A stretch of DNA of 64,000 nucleotides from Pararhizobium polonicum (GCF_001687365.1 NZ_LGLV01000007.1:310001-374000); one strand, 5' to 3'. Positions 27,119 through 40,005 are shown, counted from the stretch's first letter. Numbers and translations are program-made. The notes: generated by a model from the letters alone, not told the origin.

Positions 27119-27571
27119 ATGAGTTTGATTTCGCTCGCCGGTGAGCTGACGGATAACGGACACCGGCTGATTCAACGGGTCTATTACGAAGACACGGACT
27201 TTTCCGGCGTCGTCTATCACGCCCGCTATCTGCATTTCATGGAACGGGCCCGCACCGATTATCTGCGGCTGCTGGGCGTCGAGCAGGCGACGCTGGCCAT
27301 CGAGGGCGATACTGAAGGTCTCGTCTTCGTCGTCCACCGGATGGAGATCGATTTCAAGCAGCCGGCGCGGATGGACGATATCCTGACGATCGTCACGACG
27401 ACGGAAAAGGCGGGCGGTGCCAAGATGGTGCTGGCTCAGGAAATCCGCCGCGACGATACGCTGCTGATCGCTGCGAAGGTGATCATCGCCGTCATCAACG
27501 GCAAGGGGCGGCCCCGGCGGCTGCCGGAGACGCTGGCGGCACGTTTTTGGGGCGCCGGGCCTGCGGTTTGA
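27119..27571 (+). CDS. ybgC: tol-pal system acyl-CoA thioesterase YbgC
   Basis: 150-residue hot-dog-fold thioesterase. The catalytic segment is RVYYEDTDFSGVVYHARYLHFMERAR with the conserved Asp; VINGKGRPRRLP closes the domain. It classically heads the tol-pal cluster and acts on acyl-CoA or acyl-ACP linked to phospholipid synthesis. Here an SfnB-type gene on the other strand separates it from tolQ, so it needs a separate promoter. Confidence 0.92.
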   Translation: MSLISLAGELTDNGHRLIQRVYYEDTDFSGVVYHARYLHFMERARTDYLRLLGVEQATLAIEGDTEGLVFVVHRMEIDFKQPARMDDILTIVTTTEKAGGAKMVLAQEIRRDDTLLIAAKVIIAVINGKGRPRRLPETLAARFWGAGPAV

Positions 27572-27650
27572 ACCGCAGGCCGATTATGTTGGTTGCCGGC
27601 GCTCATGGATGGCGGCACCGCGCGCATCGTTTGCGCGGTGCCTGCGTGTT

Positions 27651-28916
27651 TCAGAGCCAGGGGTGCCGGGCGGGCTTTACGCCGTTGAGATAGTAGTTTC
27701 CGATATGAAACGGCTTCCAGCGCGCCGGATCGTGCAGCGTATGGGTCCGGGCATTTCTCCAGTGGCGGTCGAGGCCATGGGCAGACAGCGTTGAGCGCGT
27801 TCCCCCAAGCTCGAAGAGCTTGTTGGAGGCCAGAATGGCGATCTCGGTGGTCAGGAATTTCGATTCGGCTGTGGCGACGGCTGCCTCGGCCACGGTTTCG
27901 TCTGTCGGGTTCTTCAGGGCGATATCGATCAGGCGGGCTGCGCGTTCAAGCAGCGCTTCGGCCGCATGCAGCCGAATTTTCAGATCGCCAACGGCAGCGA
28001 TGGTGAACTGGTCGTCGCTGGCACGGTCCTGTCCGGAATCGACCCACGGCCGTGCACGGTCGCGCACGAAGCGGATTGTTTCCTCGATCGTGCCCCTGGC
28101 GATACCGGCATCCACCGCCGCCTGGATGATCTGTGAGATCGCGCCTGCCGGGGTGGGGTTGGCAAAGGCGAGGTAGGCCGGAATAACCCGGTCGGCGGAT
28201 ATCTTGACATTGTCGATCACGACGCTGCCCGATGCCGTCGTGCGCTGGCCGAAGCTCGACCAGTCGTTGATGATGGTCAGGCCCTCCGCCGAGCGGTCGG
28301 CAAACGCCAGATGGGGGAGACCTTCGCCGTTGACGGCGACGATCGGCACGACATGGGCGAGAAGCGCGCCGGTCGAATAGAACTTTTTGCCGTTGACGAC
28401 GAAGTTCTCGCCATCCGGTTCGATGCGGGTTTCGAAGGCGGCGACATGCTTGCTGCCGCTTTCGGAGAAAGCATTGCCGAACCGGATCCCCTTGAGGACG
28501 TCGCCGAGGAGGGCCTGTTTCTGCGCTTCCGTGCCGTCAGAGACGATGTGCTCGACAATGGCCAAATGGTTTTGCGGAATCTGCCCGAGCGAAGGATCAG
28601 CTGCCGAAATGATCTTGATGACCTCGGTCAGGGTGACGTAGGACACGCCGGCGCCGCCATATTGCTTGGGAATTGTGATGCCCCAAAGCCCGCTCTGCGA
28701 GAAGGCGTCCAGTTCCTCAAGTGGCAAAAGTCCTTCCTTGTCGCGAAGGGCGGCGCCCTTGGCGAAATCGGCCGCGAGGCGGTGGGCGATCTCGATGGCC
28801 TCCTGATCGGACGCGATGATATGGGCGGGTGTGGTGGGGCGAGGCCGGGGCTGAAACAGCGTGTCGGGATCGTTCACCCGCGGTGCATCGGCAATGTTCT
28901 GTGGTACGATGGTCAT
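27651..28916 (-). CDS. SfnB-type flavin monooxygenase (acyl-CoA dehydrogenase fold)
   Basis: 421 residues. Middle and C-terminal regions have the acyl-CoA dehydrogenase fold, without the usual catalytic Glu signature, as in DszC/SfnB flavin-dependent monooxygenases that release sulfur from organosulfur compounds; motifs include GLWGITIPKQYGGAGVSYVTL, NHLAIVEHI, GNAFSESGSKHV and FELGGTRSTLSAHGLDRHWRNARTHTLHDP. I start at the second of two ATG codons because GGGAG is six bases before it and touches the first. It interrupts ybgC-tolQ on the opposite strand. The likely role is sulfur acquisition during sulfate limitation. Confidence 0.82.
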   Translation of the reverse strand: MTIVPQNIADAPRVNDPDTLFQPRPRPTTPAHIIASDQEAIEIAHRLAADFAKGAALRDKEGLLPLEELDAFSQSGLWGITIPKQYGGAGVSYVTLTEVIKIISAADPSLGQIPQNHLAIVEHIVSDGTEAQKQALLGDVLKGIRFGNAFSESGSKHVAAFETRIEPDGENFVVNGKKFYSTGALLAHVVPIVAVNGEGLPHLAFADRSAEGLTIINDWSSFGQRTTASGSVVIDNVKISADRVIPAYLAFANPTPAGAISQIIQAAVDAGIARGTIEETIRFVRDRARPWVDSGQDRASDDQFTIAAVGDLKIRLHAAEALLERAARLIDIALKNPTDETVAEAAVATAESKFLTTEIAILASNKLFELGGTRSTLSAHGLDRHWRNARTHTLHDPARWKPFHIGNYYLNGVKPARHPWL

Positions 28917-29357
28917 GCTCATCTCCCTTTGGTGCCGGAGATTCCGTGGTCGGAAAATCGTCGCGACATACCGTTTCTACCGTCCGGGCCATGCCGGAAC
29001 CGTAATAATCTATAAAATCTATAAGGATTACAGGAAATCTATGCCAATTGCGGATTGTGGCGGAGAATAAACTCTCGGCCGGAGGCGGTTGGCCTGTCAG
29101 GATCGCAGTGCAGATGCGAAAGCGCTAAGACTTCGTTAACCATAATGATGTCTTAATGCCCGTATTAGGGTTTTGTGCAGTGCACGTCATCCTTTCACCA
29201 AGATTGAACGCAAGAAGGCAACAGGAAGCTTAAAGACCGGCATGAGGCCGGTTATCGGCAGCTGCCGGGTCAATCTTGCAACAATGACGTTTGAGCACCC
29301 TGGCTGTGAGCATGAGACTGCTCTTGCCGGGCGTTTGGATTCGGGGATTTGAGAACG
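28917..29357. other. intergenic region between the SfnB-type gene and tolQ
   Basis: 441 bases between divergent genes, with no supported gene. It has an AT-rich tandem repeat AATCTATAA AATCTATAA at 29007-29024 about 90 bases upstream of the SfnB-type gene, a TTAACCAT half-site (29136-29143) and a second TTAA (29153-29156) on the tolQ side, and a small hairpin (ACCGGC / GCCGGT, 29236-29252). Confidence 0.6.
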
Positions 29358-30077
29358 ATGGAACAGGTTGGATTGGCTGCGGCGACGACAGACGTGACGC
29401 TGTGGTCGCTATTCATGGAAGCGGGCTTCGTGGTGAAGCTGGTCATGCTCGGGCTGATTGGCGCCTCGGTCTGGACCTGGGCGATCGTCGTCGACAAGAC
29501 CCTGAAATTCGGCAAGGTGCGCCGTCAGCTGGATGCCTTCGAGCAGGTCTTCTGGTCCGGCCAGTCGCTGGAAGAGCTTTACCGGACGCTGTCCGACCGG
29601 ACGACCTCCGGCATGGGGGCGATCTTCGTTTCGGCGATGCGCGAATGGAAGAAATCCTTCGAGCGCGGCGCCCGTTCGCCGATCGGCCTGCAGATGCGTA
29701 TCGACAGGGCAATGGACGTGACGCTGTCGCGGGAAGCCGAAACGCTCGAAGCGCGGCTCGGGTCGCTGGCAACCATCGGTTCGGCCGGCCCGTTCGTCGG
29801 TCTGTTCGGTACGGTCGTCGGTATCATGACGTCGTTCCAGGCGATCGCCGGATCGAAATCGACCAATCTCGCGGTCGTTGCCCCCGGTATCGCCGAGGCG
29901 CTTCTCGCCACCGCGATCGGCCTTCTCGCCGCTATCCCGGCGGTTATCGCCTACAACAAATTCTCCGCAGATGCCGGCAAGCTGACGGCGCGCATGGAAG
30001 GCTTCGCCGACGAGTTCTCGGCCATTCTTTCGCGCCAGATCGATGAGAAGCTGCAGCCGCGCCAAGCTGCACAGTGA
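29358..30077 (+). CDS. tolQ: Tol-Pal inner membrane protein TolQ
   Basis: 239 residues of the TolQ/ExbB/MotA proton-channel family: one N-terminal helix ([21 protein letters not shown]), a large cytoplasmic loop and two C-terminal helices ([19 protein letters not shown] and [19 protein letters not shown]) carrying the conserved small and polar residues of the proton path. With TolR it powers TolA to keep the outer membrane constricting at division. Confidence 0.95.
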   Translation: MEQVGLAAATTDVTLWSLFMEAGFVVKLVMLGLIGASVWTWAIVVDKTLKFGKVRRQLDAFEQVFWSGQSLEELYRTLSDRTTSGMGAIFVSAMREWKKSFERGARSPIGLQMRIDRAMDVTLSREAETLEARLGSLATIGSAGPFVGLFGTVVGIMTSFQAIAGSKSTNLAVVAPGIAEALLATAIGLLAAIPAVIAYNKFSADAGKLTARMEGFADEFSAILSRQIDEKLQPRQAAQ

Positions 30078-30124
30078 TGGCCGCGCAGTAAAGAGCCGCA
30101 GCGGCACGAAGACGGAGATAGACC

Positions 30125-30586
<462 letters not shown>

Positions 30587-30595
30587 AGCGCTGCG

Positions 30596-31663
30596 ATGAA
30601 GACAAGCCTCGTCACATCCGCTGTACTGCATGCTCTCGTTTTGACCTGGGCGCTGGTATCGCTTGGCAGCCCGGAGAAGTTCGAAGTGTCGAATCTCGAG
30701 GCGATGCCGGTGGATATCGTCCCGATTGATGAACTGACCCAACTTCAGCAGGGAGACAAGGACGCGCCCAAGGCGGAAACGCCATCGGCCGTGCCGACCA
30801 AGAAGCCGACGGAAATCCAGGGTGCCGAAAATGTCGGTGAAAATGATATCGATCTGAAGACGCCGCCCAAGCCGGTATCGAAGCCGATCGAAAAGGAATC
30901 GACCGGCGCCATCAAGGCCGAGGAAAAGCCGGTTCCCACACCGGAGCCGGTGAAGGAAGACAGCCCTCCAGTAAAAGAGGAGAAGCCGGCTTCCGAGCCT
31001 GCGACCGAAGTGGCGAGCCTTCCCGAGCCCAAGACAGAGGTCAAGCCTGATCCCAAGCCGGCGGAACAGGCGGTCGAGGAAAAGCCCGCAGAGAACCCCG
31101 ACGCGGAAGCATTGCCCGACAAGATCCCGACACCCGTCGTGAAGCCCAAGGTCGAGCCGCAGGCACAGACCGCCAAGACTCAGGACCGGAAGAACGAGGA
31201 AAACAAGAAGGATCAGAAGAAGGCCGCAACTGCCAAACAATCCGACTTCAACGCGGACGAGGTAGCGGCCCTTCTGAACAAGCAGGATTCGTCGGGCGGC
31301 GGTGCCAAGCGCTCCACCAATCCGGCAGCAGCGGGCGCCAAGAAGACAACGGGCAATACGCTTTCGCAAAGCGAAATGGATGCATTGAGGGGCAAAATCG
31401 AAGGCAACTGGTCGGTTATCGCTGGCATATCGGGCGCAGAGGGACTGACCATTCGGGTCTCCATGCAGCTTGACCGCAGCGGTGCCCTGATCGGGACGCC
31501 AGAAGTGGTTGCCTCCGGTGGAACGGATTCTGCCCGGCGTACATTCGAGGGCAGCGTCCGGCGGGCGATCATGAAATCGGCTCCGTTCACCGATCTGCCT
31601 GCCGACAAATACGATTCCTGGAGCGACGTCGTCGTCAATTTCGATCCGAGCGCAATGCTCTAA
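30596..31663 (+). CDS. tolA: Tol-Pal protein TolA-like
   Basis: 355 residues: an N-terminal anchor helix (SLVTSAVLHALVLTWALVSL), a long periplasmic stalk of Lys, Glu and Pro (residues about 50-220) with repeated EKP and KPxPK motifs, and a folded C-terminal TolA/TonB-like domain (LRGKIEGNWSVIAG onward). It links the TolQR motor to TolB and Pal. The first gene-internal ATG and the 10-base spacing after tolR support the start. Confidence 0.9.
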   Translation: MKTSLVTSAVLHALVLTWALVSLGSPEKFEVSNLEAMPVDIVPIDELTQLQQGDKDAPKAETPSAVPTKKPTEIQGAENVGENDIDLKTPPKPVSKPIEKESTGAIKAEEKPVPTPEPVKEDSPPVKEEKPASEPATEVASLPEPKTEVKPDPKPAEQAVEEKPAENPDAEALPDKIPTPVVKPKVEPQAQTAKTQDRKNEENKKDQKKAATAKQSDFNADEVAALLNKQDSSGGGAKRSTNPAAAGAKKTTGNTLSQSEMDALRGKIEGNWSVIAGISGAEGLTIRVSMQLDRSGALIGTPEVVASGGTDSARRTFEGSVRRAIMKSAPFTDLPADKYDSWSDVVVNFDPSAML

Positions 31664-31702
31664 AAACACACGCGAGTGAATGGCTGAAAGGCTTCTATAA
31701 TC

Positions 31703-33007
31703 ATGTTAAAACGCAACCCATTCCGTTTTCTCGTCGCGCTTGCGGCGATGGTCACGCTTTTGACCTCGCCCGCCCACGCGCTGGTGGAAATCAACATCAA
31801 CAAGGGCAATGTCGAGCCCCTGCCGATCGCCATCACCGATTTTCTGCAGGGTGAGCTGGGGCAGAAGATTTCCGATGTGGTGGCCGCAGACCTCAAGCGG
31901 TCCGGCCTGTTTGCGCCGATCGACAAGAAGGCCTTCATCGAGAAGATTTCCAATCCGGACGCTGCACCCCGCTTTGAAGACTGGAAGGTCATCAACGCCC
32001 AGGCGCTGGTCACCGGGCGCGTCACGCAGGAAGGCGATGGCCGCCTGAAGGCCGAGTTCCGCCTGTGGGATAGCTTTGCCGGCCAGCAGATGACCGGCCA
32101 GCAGTTCTTCACCCAGCCGGAAAACTGGCGCCGTGTCGCCCATATCATTGCCGACGCGATCTATGAGCGCATCACCGGCGAGAAGGGCTATTTCGATACC
32201 CGCATCGTCTATGTCGCCGAAAGCGGCCCGAAGACGGCGCGCAAGCGGCAGCTGGCAATCATGGACCAGGACGGCTTCAATGCCCGTGCGGTCACCAATT
32301 CCAACGATATCGTGCTGACGCCGCGTTTCTCGCCGAACAAGCAGGAAATCACCTATATGTCGTTCGAGGGCAACGAGCCGCGCGTCTATCTGCTGCAGCT
32401 CGAAACCGGACAGCGCGAAGTGGTCGGCAACTTTCCGGGCATGACCTTTGCACCGCGCTTCTCGCCAGACGGCCAGCGGGTGATCATGAGCCTGCAGCAG
32501 GACGGCAACGCCAACATCTACACGATGGACCTGCGCTCGCGCACCACGACGCGCCTGACCTCGACGGCTGCGATCGACACCTCGCCGTCCTATTCGCCGG
32601 ATGGCAGCCAGATCGTCTTTGAAAGCGACCGTGGCGGCAGGCAGCAGCTCTATGTCATGAGCGCCGGCGGCGGCGGACAGAACCGCATCTCCTTCGGTGA
32701 CGGCTCCTATTCGACGCCGGTCTGGTCGCCGCGTGGAGACCTGATCGCCTTTACCAAGCAGTCGGGCGGCAAGTTCTCGATCGGCGTGATGAAGCCGGAC
32801 GGTTCGGGCGAGCGCATCCTGACCACCGGCTTCCACAACGAAGGTCCGACTTGGGCGCCGAACGGCCGCGTTCTGATGTTCTTCCGCCAGAACGCCGGGG
32901 CAGGCGGTCCGCAACTCTACTCGATCGATCTGACCGGCTATAACGAGCAGCTGATCCAGACCCAGGGCTTCGCCTCGGATCCGGCCTGGTCGCCCTTGCT
33001 GGAATAG
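31703..33007 (+). CDS. tolB: Tol-Pal translocation protein TolB
   Basis: 434 residues with a signal peptide ending AHA. The N-terminal domain is followed by a beta-propeller of TolB/PD40 repeats ([54 protein letters not shown]). Periplasmic; its N-terminal extension contacts TolA and the propeller contacts Pal. Confidence 0.95.
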   Translation: MLKRNPFRFLVALAAMVTLLTSPAHALVEININKGNVEPLPIAITDFLQGELGQKISDVVAADLKRSGLFAPIDKKAFIEKISNPDAAPRFEDWKVINAQALVTGRVTQEGDGRLKAEFRLWDSFAGQQMTGQQFFTQPENWRRVAHIIADAIYERITGEKGYFDTRIVYVAESGPKTARKRQLAIMDQDGFNARAVTNSNDIVLTPRFSPNKQEITYMSFEGNEPRVYLLQLETGQREVVGNFPGMTFAPRFSPDGQRVIMSLQQDGNANIYTMDLRSRTTTRLTSTAAIDTSPSYSPDGSQIVFESDRGGRQQLYVMSAGGGGQNRISFGDGSYSTPVWSPRGDLIAFTKQSGGKFSIGVMKPDGSGERILTTGFHNEGPTWAPNGRVLMFFRQNAGAGGPQLYSIDLTGYNEQLIQTQGFASDPAWSPLLE

Positions 33008-33100
33008 CATTTGCCTGTGCGGCGGGAAATGTGGCGAAGCCGCCGCTTTCTCGCCGTAAAGTGCTGATTAGCAGGCCGCATGCGAATTTTGTCAAACTGT

Positions 33101-33126
33101 TAACCATATCCGTTGAAATGGGGTTA
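33101..33126. promoter_or_regulatory. paired TTAACC half-sites before pal
   Basis: TTAACCAT near 33101 and TTAACC near 33123, 22 bases apart, between tolB and pal and about 60-85 bases before the pal start. TTAACC is the CtrA half-site; pal in Caulobacter is reported to be CtrA-controlled. Spacing does not fit a full box, so the assignment is tentative. Confidence 0.35.
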
Positions 33127-33184
33127 ACCGCTTCCGGTTACAGTCTGGCAACCCTGAATTTAGACCATCCAAGGAGACCGGCCC

Positions 33185-33709
33185 ATGAGCCGCATTCACG
33201 CCCAGGCCGCAGGCCGCATGCAATCCATCGCTCGCAACCCTGCCATGATCGCGCTTTTTGCCGCTCTGGCACTTGCAGCCTGCGCCAAGAAGCCGATGAA
33301 CAGCGCCGGCGATCTTGGCCTCGGTGCCAATGCGGCAACGCCCGGCTCCACCCAGGACTTCACGGTCAATGTCGGCGACCGCATCTTCTTCGATACGGAC
33401 TCCACGTCGATCCGCGCCGATGCGCAGGCGACGCTTGATCGTCAGGCCCAGTGGCTGGCCAAGTATCCGAACTACGCGATCCGGGTCGAAGGTCATGCCG
33501 ACGAACGCGGCACCCGCGAATACAACCTGGCACTCGGTGCCCGCCGCGCTGCCGCAACCCGCGACTATCTCGCATCGCGCGGTATTCCGGCTGGCAAGAT
33601 CAAGACGATCTCCTACGGCAAGGAAAAGCCGGTCGCCGTTTGCGACGACATTTCCTGCTGGTCGCAGAACCGCCGTGCGGTCACGGTTCTCGGTGGCGCC
33701 GGCATGTAA
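33185..33709 (+). CDS. pal: peptidoglycan-associated lipoprotein Pal
   Basis: 174 residues. Lipobox LAAC puts the lipid on Cys33; the C-terminal OmpA-like domain (FFDTDSTSIRADAQATL through HADERGTREYNLALGARRA) binds peptidoglycan. The Asp and Arg of the HADERGT and NLALGARRA segments are the diaminopimelate-binding residues of the family. Tethers the outer membrane to the cell wall. Confidence 0.95.
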   Translation: MSRIHAQAAGRMQSIARNPAMIALFAALALAACAKKPMNSAGDLGLGANAATPGSTQDFTVNVGDRIFFDTDSTSIRADAQATLDRQAQWLAKYPNYAIRVEGHADERGTREYNLALGARRAAATRDYLASRGIPAGKIKTISYGKEKPVAVCDDISCWSQNRRAVTVLGGAGM

Positions 33710-33734
33710 TTGCCGGACTGTCGAAAGCTTCAGG

Positions 33735-33769
33735 AAAAGGCGGTCGTTCGGGCCGCCTTTTCTTTTTTG
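33735..33769 (+). terminator. terminator after pal
   Basis: AAAAGGCGG / CCGCCTTTT stem followed by TCTTTTTTGT, 25 bases after the pal stop; it ends the tolQRAB-pal unit before cpoB. Confidence 0.9.
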
Positions 33770-33891
33770 TCACACTTTGACCGAACTCCGTTGCTTTTTG
33801 AGACCAATTGGAAAACTGTGCGGCAATCACCCCAAGGCCGATTTGAACCCGGTCGCGGGTGAGAGTGGGATACACAAACAGGACACATGAC

Positions 33892-34887
33892 ATGAAACAT
33901 TTTGTCGTGGCGGGATTGATCGGCCTGACTGCCTTTGCGGGTTTCGGGCAGACAGTGACCGCCATGCCGCTTTCCGCGCTGTTTAACCGCGCAATTCACG
34001 GCGACACCCAATCGCCGGACAAGGTGCCGCTGCTGAAGGTCCAGTCGAACGAGATTGGACGCATCGGACAGCTCGAGGAACAGATCCGCTCGCTCAACGG
34101 GCGTATCGAGGAAATGAGTTTCCAGCTTCTGCAGATGCAGGAACAGATCCGCAAATTCCAGGAGGACAACGAGTTCCGCTTCCAGGATCTGGAAAGCGGC
34201 AAGTCGGGTTCCACCAAGAAGAGCCAGCTGGAAACACCGCGCACGAATCATCAGGCAGCCGGAACCGCTCCGGCAACGACTGAGCAGGCAACGGCAACCG
34301 ATCCCAACGCAGGTTTGGGATCGGATACCACTGCCGGCACGAATGTCGGCGCTCCGCCCACGACACTCGGCCAGATCGAATTCGATCAGAATGGCAATCC
34401 CGTTGGGGCAACCCGCGACCCGTCCAGTCTCGAAGCGACGCTCCCCAGCGGGGATCAGGGCATCAACCAGACACCGGACAGCCAGCAGCAGACGGCATCG
34501 CTCGACAATCCCGGCGATCTCTACCAGTCGGCCTATGGCCATGTGCTGACGGGCGATTACAGCCAGGCCGAAAACGAATTCCGCAGCTATCTCGAAGCAT
34601 TCCCGAAGGGCGAAAAAGCCGCGGATGCCAGCTTCTGGATGGGTGAGGCACAATATTCCCAGGGCAAGTTCAGCGATTCCGCCAAGACGTTCCTGAATGC
34701 GCATCAGGCCTATAGCAAATCGCCCAAGGCGCCTGAAATGCTGCTGAAGCTCGGCATGTCGCTCGCCGCTCTCGATAACAAGGATACAGCCTGCGCCACG
34801 TTGCGCGAGGTGAACAAGCGCTATCCGAAGGCGTCGCCGGCCGTGAAGGCCAAGGTGACCACCGAACAGAGCCGCCTTGCCTGCTGA
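33892..34887 (+). CDS. cpoB: Tol-Pal cell envelope protein CpoB/YbgF
   Basis: 331 residues: signal peptide (VVAGLIGLTAFAGFGQTVTA), a trimerising coiled coil (residues about 50-90, RIGQLEEQIRSLNGRIEEMSF), a Thr/Ala/Gly-rich linker and C-terminal TPR repeats (YGHVLTGDYSQAENEFRSYLEAFP and following). CpoB couples peptidoglycan synthesis with outer membrane constriction. It has the pal terminator before it, so it needs its own promoter. The tilS start overlaps its 3' end. Confidence 0.9.
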   Translation: MKHFVVAGLIGLTAFAGFGQTVTAMPLSALFNRAIHGDTQSPDKVPLLKVQSNEIGRIGQLEEQIRSLNGRIEEMSFQLLQMQEQIRKFQEDNEFRFQDLESGKSGSTKKSQLETPRTNHQAAGTAPATTEQATATDPNAGLGSDTTAGTNVGAPPTTLGQIEFDQNGNPVGATRDPSSLEATLPSGDQGINQTPDSQQQTASLDNPGDLYQSAYGHVLTGDYSQAENEFRSYLEAFPKGEKAADASFWMGEAQYSQGKFSDSAKTFLNAHQAYSKSPKAPEMLLKLGMSLAALDNKDTACATLREVNKRYPKASPAVKAKVTTEQSRLAC

Positions 34888-36268
34888 GGCGGACCGGGCC
34901 GCGCCGCACGTTGCCGTCGAGGCGGCAAAACAGTTTCTCTCTACCTTCAAGACACCCGGCCTGATCCTTGCCGCCATTTCCGGTGGCAGCGATTCGAAGG
35001 GACTGCTTCTGGCGCTGCATGAAGCGATCGCTCGTGGCGGCTTTTCGGCTTTTTCCCTCGCCGCCTGTACCGTCGATCACGCGCTGCGGTCCGAATCCGC
35101 CGACGAGGCGCGCGCTGTCGCAGCTCTCTGCGCTGCAAGAGGTATTCCTCATACCGTCTGCCGGTGGCAGGGGGAGAAGCCGGCTACCGGCATTCAGGCC
35201 GCGGCACGCGCAGCGCGCTACCGTCTGTTGTCCGATACCGCGCTGGATATCGGGGCATCCTGCATCGTCACGGGCCATACAGCAGACGATCAGGCGGAAA
35301 CCGTGGCGATGCGGCAGGGCCGATCGCAGCCGGACGCGCCCGGTCTTGCCGGAATGGCGGATGGCGTGCTTGCCCATCGCCGTACTTGGGTGCTGCGGCC
35401 GTTTCTGCGTCTGCGCAGAGCCGATATTCGCGACTACCTCAGCGCATGCGGCGAAGGCTGGTTCGATGATCCCAGCAACAGCAATGTAAGTTTCGAGCGC
35501 GTGCGCGTGCGTCAGGCGCTGGGCGGCGACATCCGTCCGGTGGAAGAGGGATGGATGGCTGCAGGCGAGGCACGCCTGAGTTCCAGCGTGCGGGTGGCCA
35601 GGCTGCTTGCCCAACAGGCCCATGTTTTCGAAGGCCTGGTGGCGCGGCTCGATCCGGCGCTCGCCGTCAATATGGCCGATGCGGATTGCAGCCGTGCCAT
35701 TCTTGCCGTCACCGCTGTGATCGGCGGCCGCCCGCATCTGCCGGGACGCGAAACGGCGGCGCGGCTTGCGGCGTTTCTGGCCGATGGAAACAACGGCCGT
35801 ATGACTGCCGGCCGCGTGGTTTTCGATCGCCGCCGGTCCGGCCTCTATCTCTATCGCGAGGCACGCGATCTGCCGGAGATGATGATCGAGCCCGGCCAGG
35901 AGGCGATATGGGATGGCCGTTTTCTCGTCGGCAATGACGGTCGCGAGCCGATCGTGGTCCATGTCGGCGGCGAAACGGATGAACTGGGCGCGAGACTGAT
36001 TGCCGCAGGCCTGCCCGAGCCGGTGGTCAAGCGGGCGGCCAGATCGGCGCCGGCCTGTTCGCTGCCGGTCTCTTCCACGGAACACCGGGAAGCCTTGGAA
36101 CCCTTGGCGCCAAAGCCCCGCATTGAAAGCAGCATCGGCCTCTACGACACCTTTTTGCCGTGTTTCGACCTGATGATGGCCAATAGCATTGCCGTACTCT
36201 TCGGCCGTGATCGGTATCGTGCCCCTCCGGTTCACGATGTTTTGACGGAAAAGAGAGCTTGGGCTTGA
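34877..36268 (+). CDS. tilS: tRNA(Ile)-lysidine synthetase TilS
   Basis: 463 residues. Adds lysine to C34 of tRNA-Ile(CAU) so that it reads AUA. PP-loop motif ISGGSDSKG, RAARYRLL and HTADDQAETV identify the ATP-pyrophosphatase domain. The TTG start at 34877 overlaps cpoB by 11 bases and gives the short leader common in rhizobia; no ATG is nearby upstream of the PP loop. Confidence 0.93.
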   Translation: MPAEADRAAPHVAVEAAKQFLSTFKTPGLILAAISGGSDSKGLLLALHEAIARGGFSAFSLAACTVDHALRSESADEARAVAALCAARGIPHTVCRWQGEKPATGIQAAARAARYRLLSDTALDIGASCIVTGHTADDQAETVAMRQGRSQPDAPGLAGMADGVLAHRRTWVLRPFLRLRRADIRDYLSACGEGWFDDPSNSNVSFERVRVRQALGGDIRPVEEGWMAAGEARLSSSVRVARLLAQQAHVFEGLVARLDPALAVNMADADCSRAILAVTAVIGGRPHLPGRETAARLAAFLADGNNGRMTAGRVVFDRRRSGLYLYREARDLPEMMIEPGQEAIWDGRFLVGNDGREPIVVHVGGETDELGARLIAAGLPEPVVKRAARSAPACSLPVSSTEHREALEPLAPKPRIESSIGLYDTFLPCFDLMMANSIAVLFGRDRYRAPPVHDVLTEKRAWA

Positions 36269-36363
36269 GTTTGCCTTGGCAAGCCGGTTACGCAACCCTA
36301 TGTTAGGGGCAAGAATGCAGCCACAAATCATTGCAGGTTGCGACAGAGGTTCCGGGGAGTTCG

Positions 36364-38307
<1,944 letters not shown>

Positions 38308-38625
38308 GCTTTCGAAGTAGAAAACCGGTATAAACCGCCGTGCCCCGAGGTTCGGCGGTTTTTCTTTGTCTTGAATGATGTCGCCGCAGTCCCGGCCGGT
38401 TCCAGCTTGGTAACGGGCTGTAATGAATTCTGATGATACAACGGGATGCTGTTGTGAATATTTTATGGCAAGAGAATGCGCGTGTGTGATCTTCCATGTG
38501 GTCGCAAGCCGGGGCGCTGGTCGCGGACAATGTGATCCGGAAAGATCCGGAATACGGGAAGCGGCTCCCTGATGAGCCTGCGAGCGACGGTGCGCTGGCG
38601 CCCTTGGACAAGAATTGGAGTGTTT
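38308..38625. other. intergenic region between ftsH and glmM
   Basis: 318 bases. It holds the ftsH terminator at its start and a tandem GATCCGGAA near 38533-38551. No gene can be supported in it. Confidence 0.6.
38333..38366 (+). terminator. terminator of ftsH
   Basis: AACCGCCG / CGGCGGTT stem followed by TTTTTC. Confidence 0.92.
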
Positions 38626-39978
38626 ATGAAGCGCAAATATTTCGGAACGGACGGTATCCGCGGACAGTCGAACCTGTTTCCGATGACGCCGGATCTGGCC
38701 ATGCGCGTCGGCATCGCTGTCGGCACGATCTTCCGCAATGGTGCTCATCGTCACCGGGTGGTGATCGGCAAGGATACGCGGCTGTCCGGCTACATGCTGG
38801 AAAATGCGCTGGTGGCCGGCTTCACTGCCGCAGGGCTCGATGTCTTCCTGCTGGGGCCGATCCCGACACCCGGTGTGGCCATGCTGACGCGTTCGCTTCG
38901 CGCCGATGTCGGCGTGATGATCTCGGCTTCGCACAATCCCTTCGAGGACAACGGCATCAAGCTGTTCGGCCCGGACGGCTACAAGCTGTCCGACGAGATC
39001 GAAGCGCAGATCGAGGATCTGCTCGACAAGGACATGACGGCGCAGCTGGCGAAATCGCAGGAAATTGGCCGGGCCAAGCGCGTTGAAGGCGATATCTATC
39101 GCTATATCGAGCATGCCAAGCGCACGCTGCCGCGGGATGTAACGCTACAGGGCTTGAGGGTTGCCATCGATTGCGCCAATGGGGCGGCCTATAAGGTTGC
39201 GCCTCTGGCGCTGTGGGAGCTTGGCGCCGATGTCGTGACGATCGGCAACGAGCCGAACGGCATGAACATCAATCTGGATTGCGGCTCGACCCATCCGGCG
39301 GCGTTGTCGAAGAAGGTGCACGAGGTGCGCGCCGACATCGGCATCGCGCTCGATGGCGATGCCGACCGCGTGCTGATCGTCGACGAGAACGGCACGGTTA
39401 TTGACGGCGACCAGCTGATGGCGGTGATTGCCGACAGCTGGGCGACCGATGGCCTGCTCAAGGGCGACGGTATCGTGGCCACCGTCATGTCCAACCTCGG
39501 TCTGGAGCGCTACCTCAACGGACGCGGTCTCGACCTGCATCGTACCAAGGTCGGAGACCGTTACGTCGTCGAGCACATGCGTCAGCACGGCTTCAATGTC
39601 GGCGGCGAACAATCCGGCCATCTCGTTCTCTCGGATTTCGGCACCACCGGCGACGGCCTTGTCGCTGCCTTGCAGATTCTCGCCTGCGTCAAGCGCCAGG
39701 GCAAGACCGTCAGCGAGGTTTGCCATCGTTTCGAGCCGGTGCCGCAGGTTCTCAAGAACGTGCGGGTTTCGGCCGGCATGTCGCTGGAAAATGTCACGGT
39801 CCGTCAGGCGATCGCCGATGCGGAAGCCGAACTGGCCAAGAACGGCCGGTTGCTGATCCGTCCTTCCGGTACCGAACCGCTGATCCGTGTCATGGCGGAA
39901 GGGGACGACCGGGCCCAGGTCGAGCGGATCGTCGATGAACTGATCGGCGTGATCGGCGGCGTGCGCAACGTCGCCTGA
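38626..39978 (+). CDS. glmM: phosphoglucosamine mutase
   Basis: 450 residues. Interconverts glucosamine 6-phosphate and glucosamine 1-phosphate on the way to UDP-GlcNAc for peptidoglycan and lipid [11 protein letters not shown] at the N-terminus, the phosphoserine loop [13 protein letters not shown], the metal loop DGDADR and the phosphate-binding [12 protein letters not shown]. Monocistronic with a clear terminator. Confidence 0.96.
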   Translation: MKRKYFGTDGIRGQSNLFPMTPDLAMRVGIAVGTIFRNGAHRHRVVIGKDTRLSGYMLENALVAGFTAAGLDVFLLGPIPTPGVAMLTRSLRADVGVMISASHNPFEDNGIKLFGPDGYKLSDEIEAQIEDLLDKDMTAQLAKSQEIGRAKRVEGDIYRYIEHAKRTLPRDVTLQGLRVAIDCANGAAYKVAPLALWELGADVVTIGNEPNGMNINLDCGSTHPAALSKKVHEVRADIGIALDGDADRVLIVDENGTVIDGDQLMAVIADSWATDGLLKGDGIVATVMSNLGLERYLNGRGLDLHRTKVGDRYVVEHMRQHGFNVGGEQSGHLVLSDFGTTGDGLVAALQILACVKRQGKTVSEVCHRFEPVPQVLKNVRVSAGMSLENVTVRQAIADAEAELAKNGRLLIRPSGTEPLIRVMAEGDDRAQVERIVDELIGVIGGVRNVA

Positions 39979-40005
39979 CCTGCCACATTTAAGAATACTT
40001 GAAGA

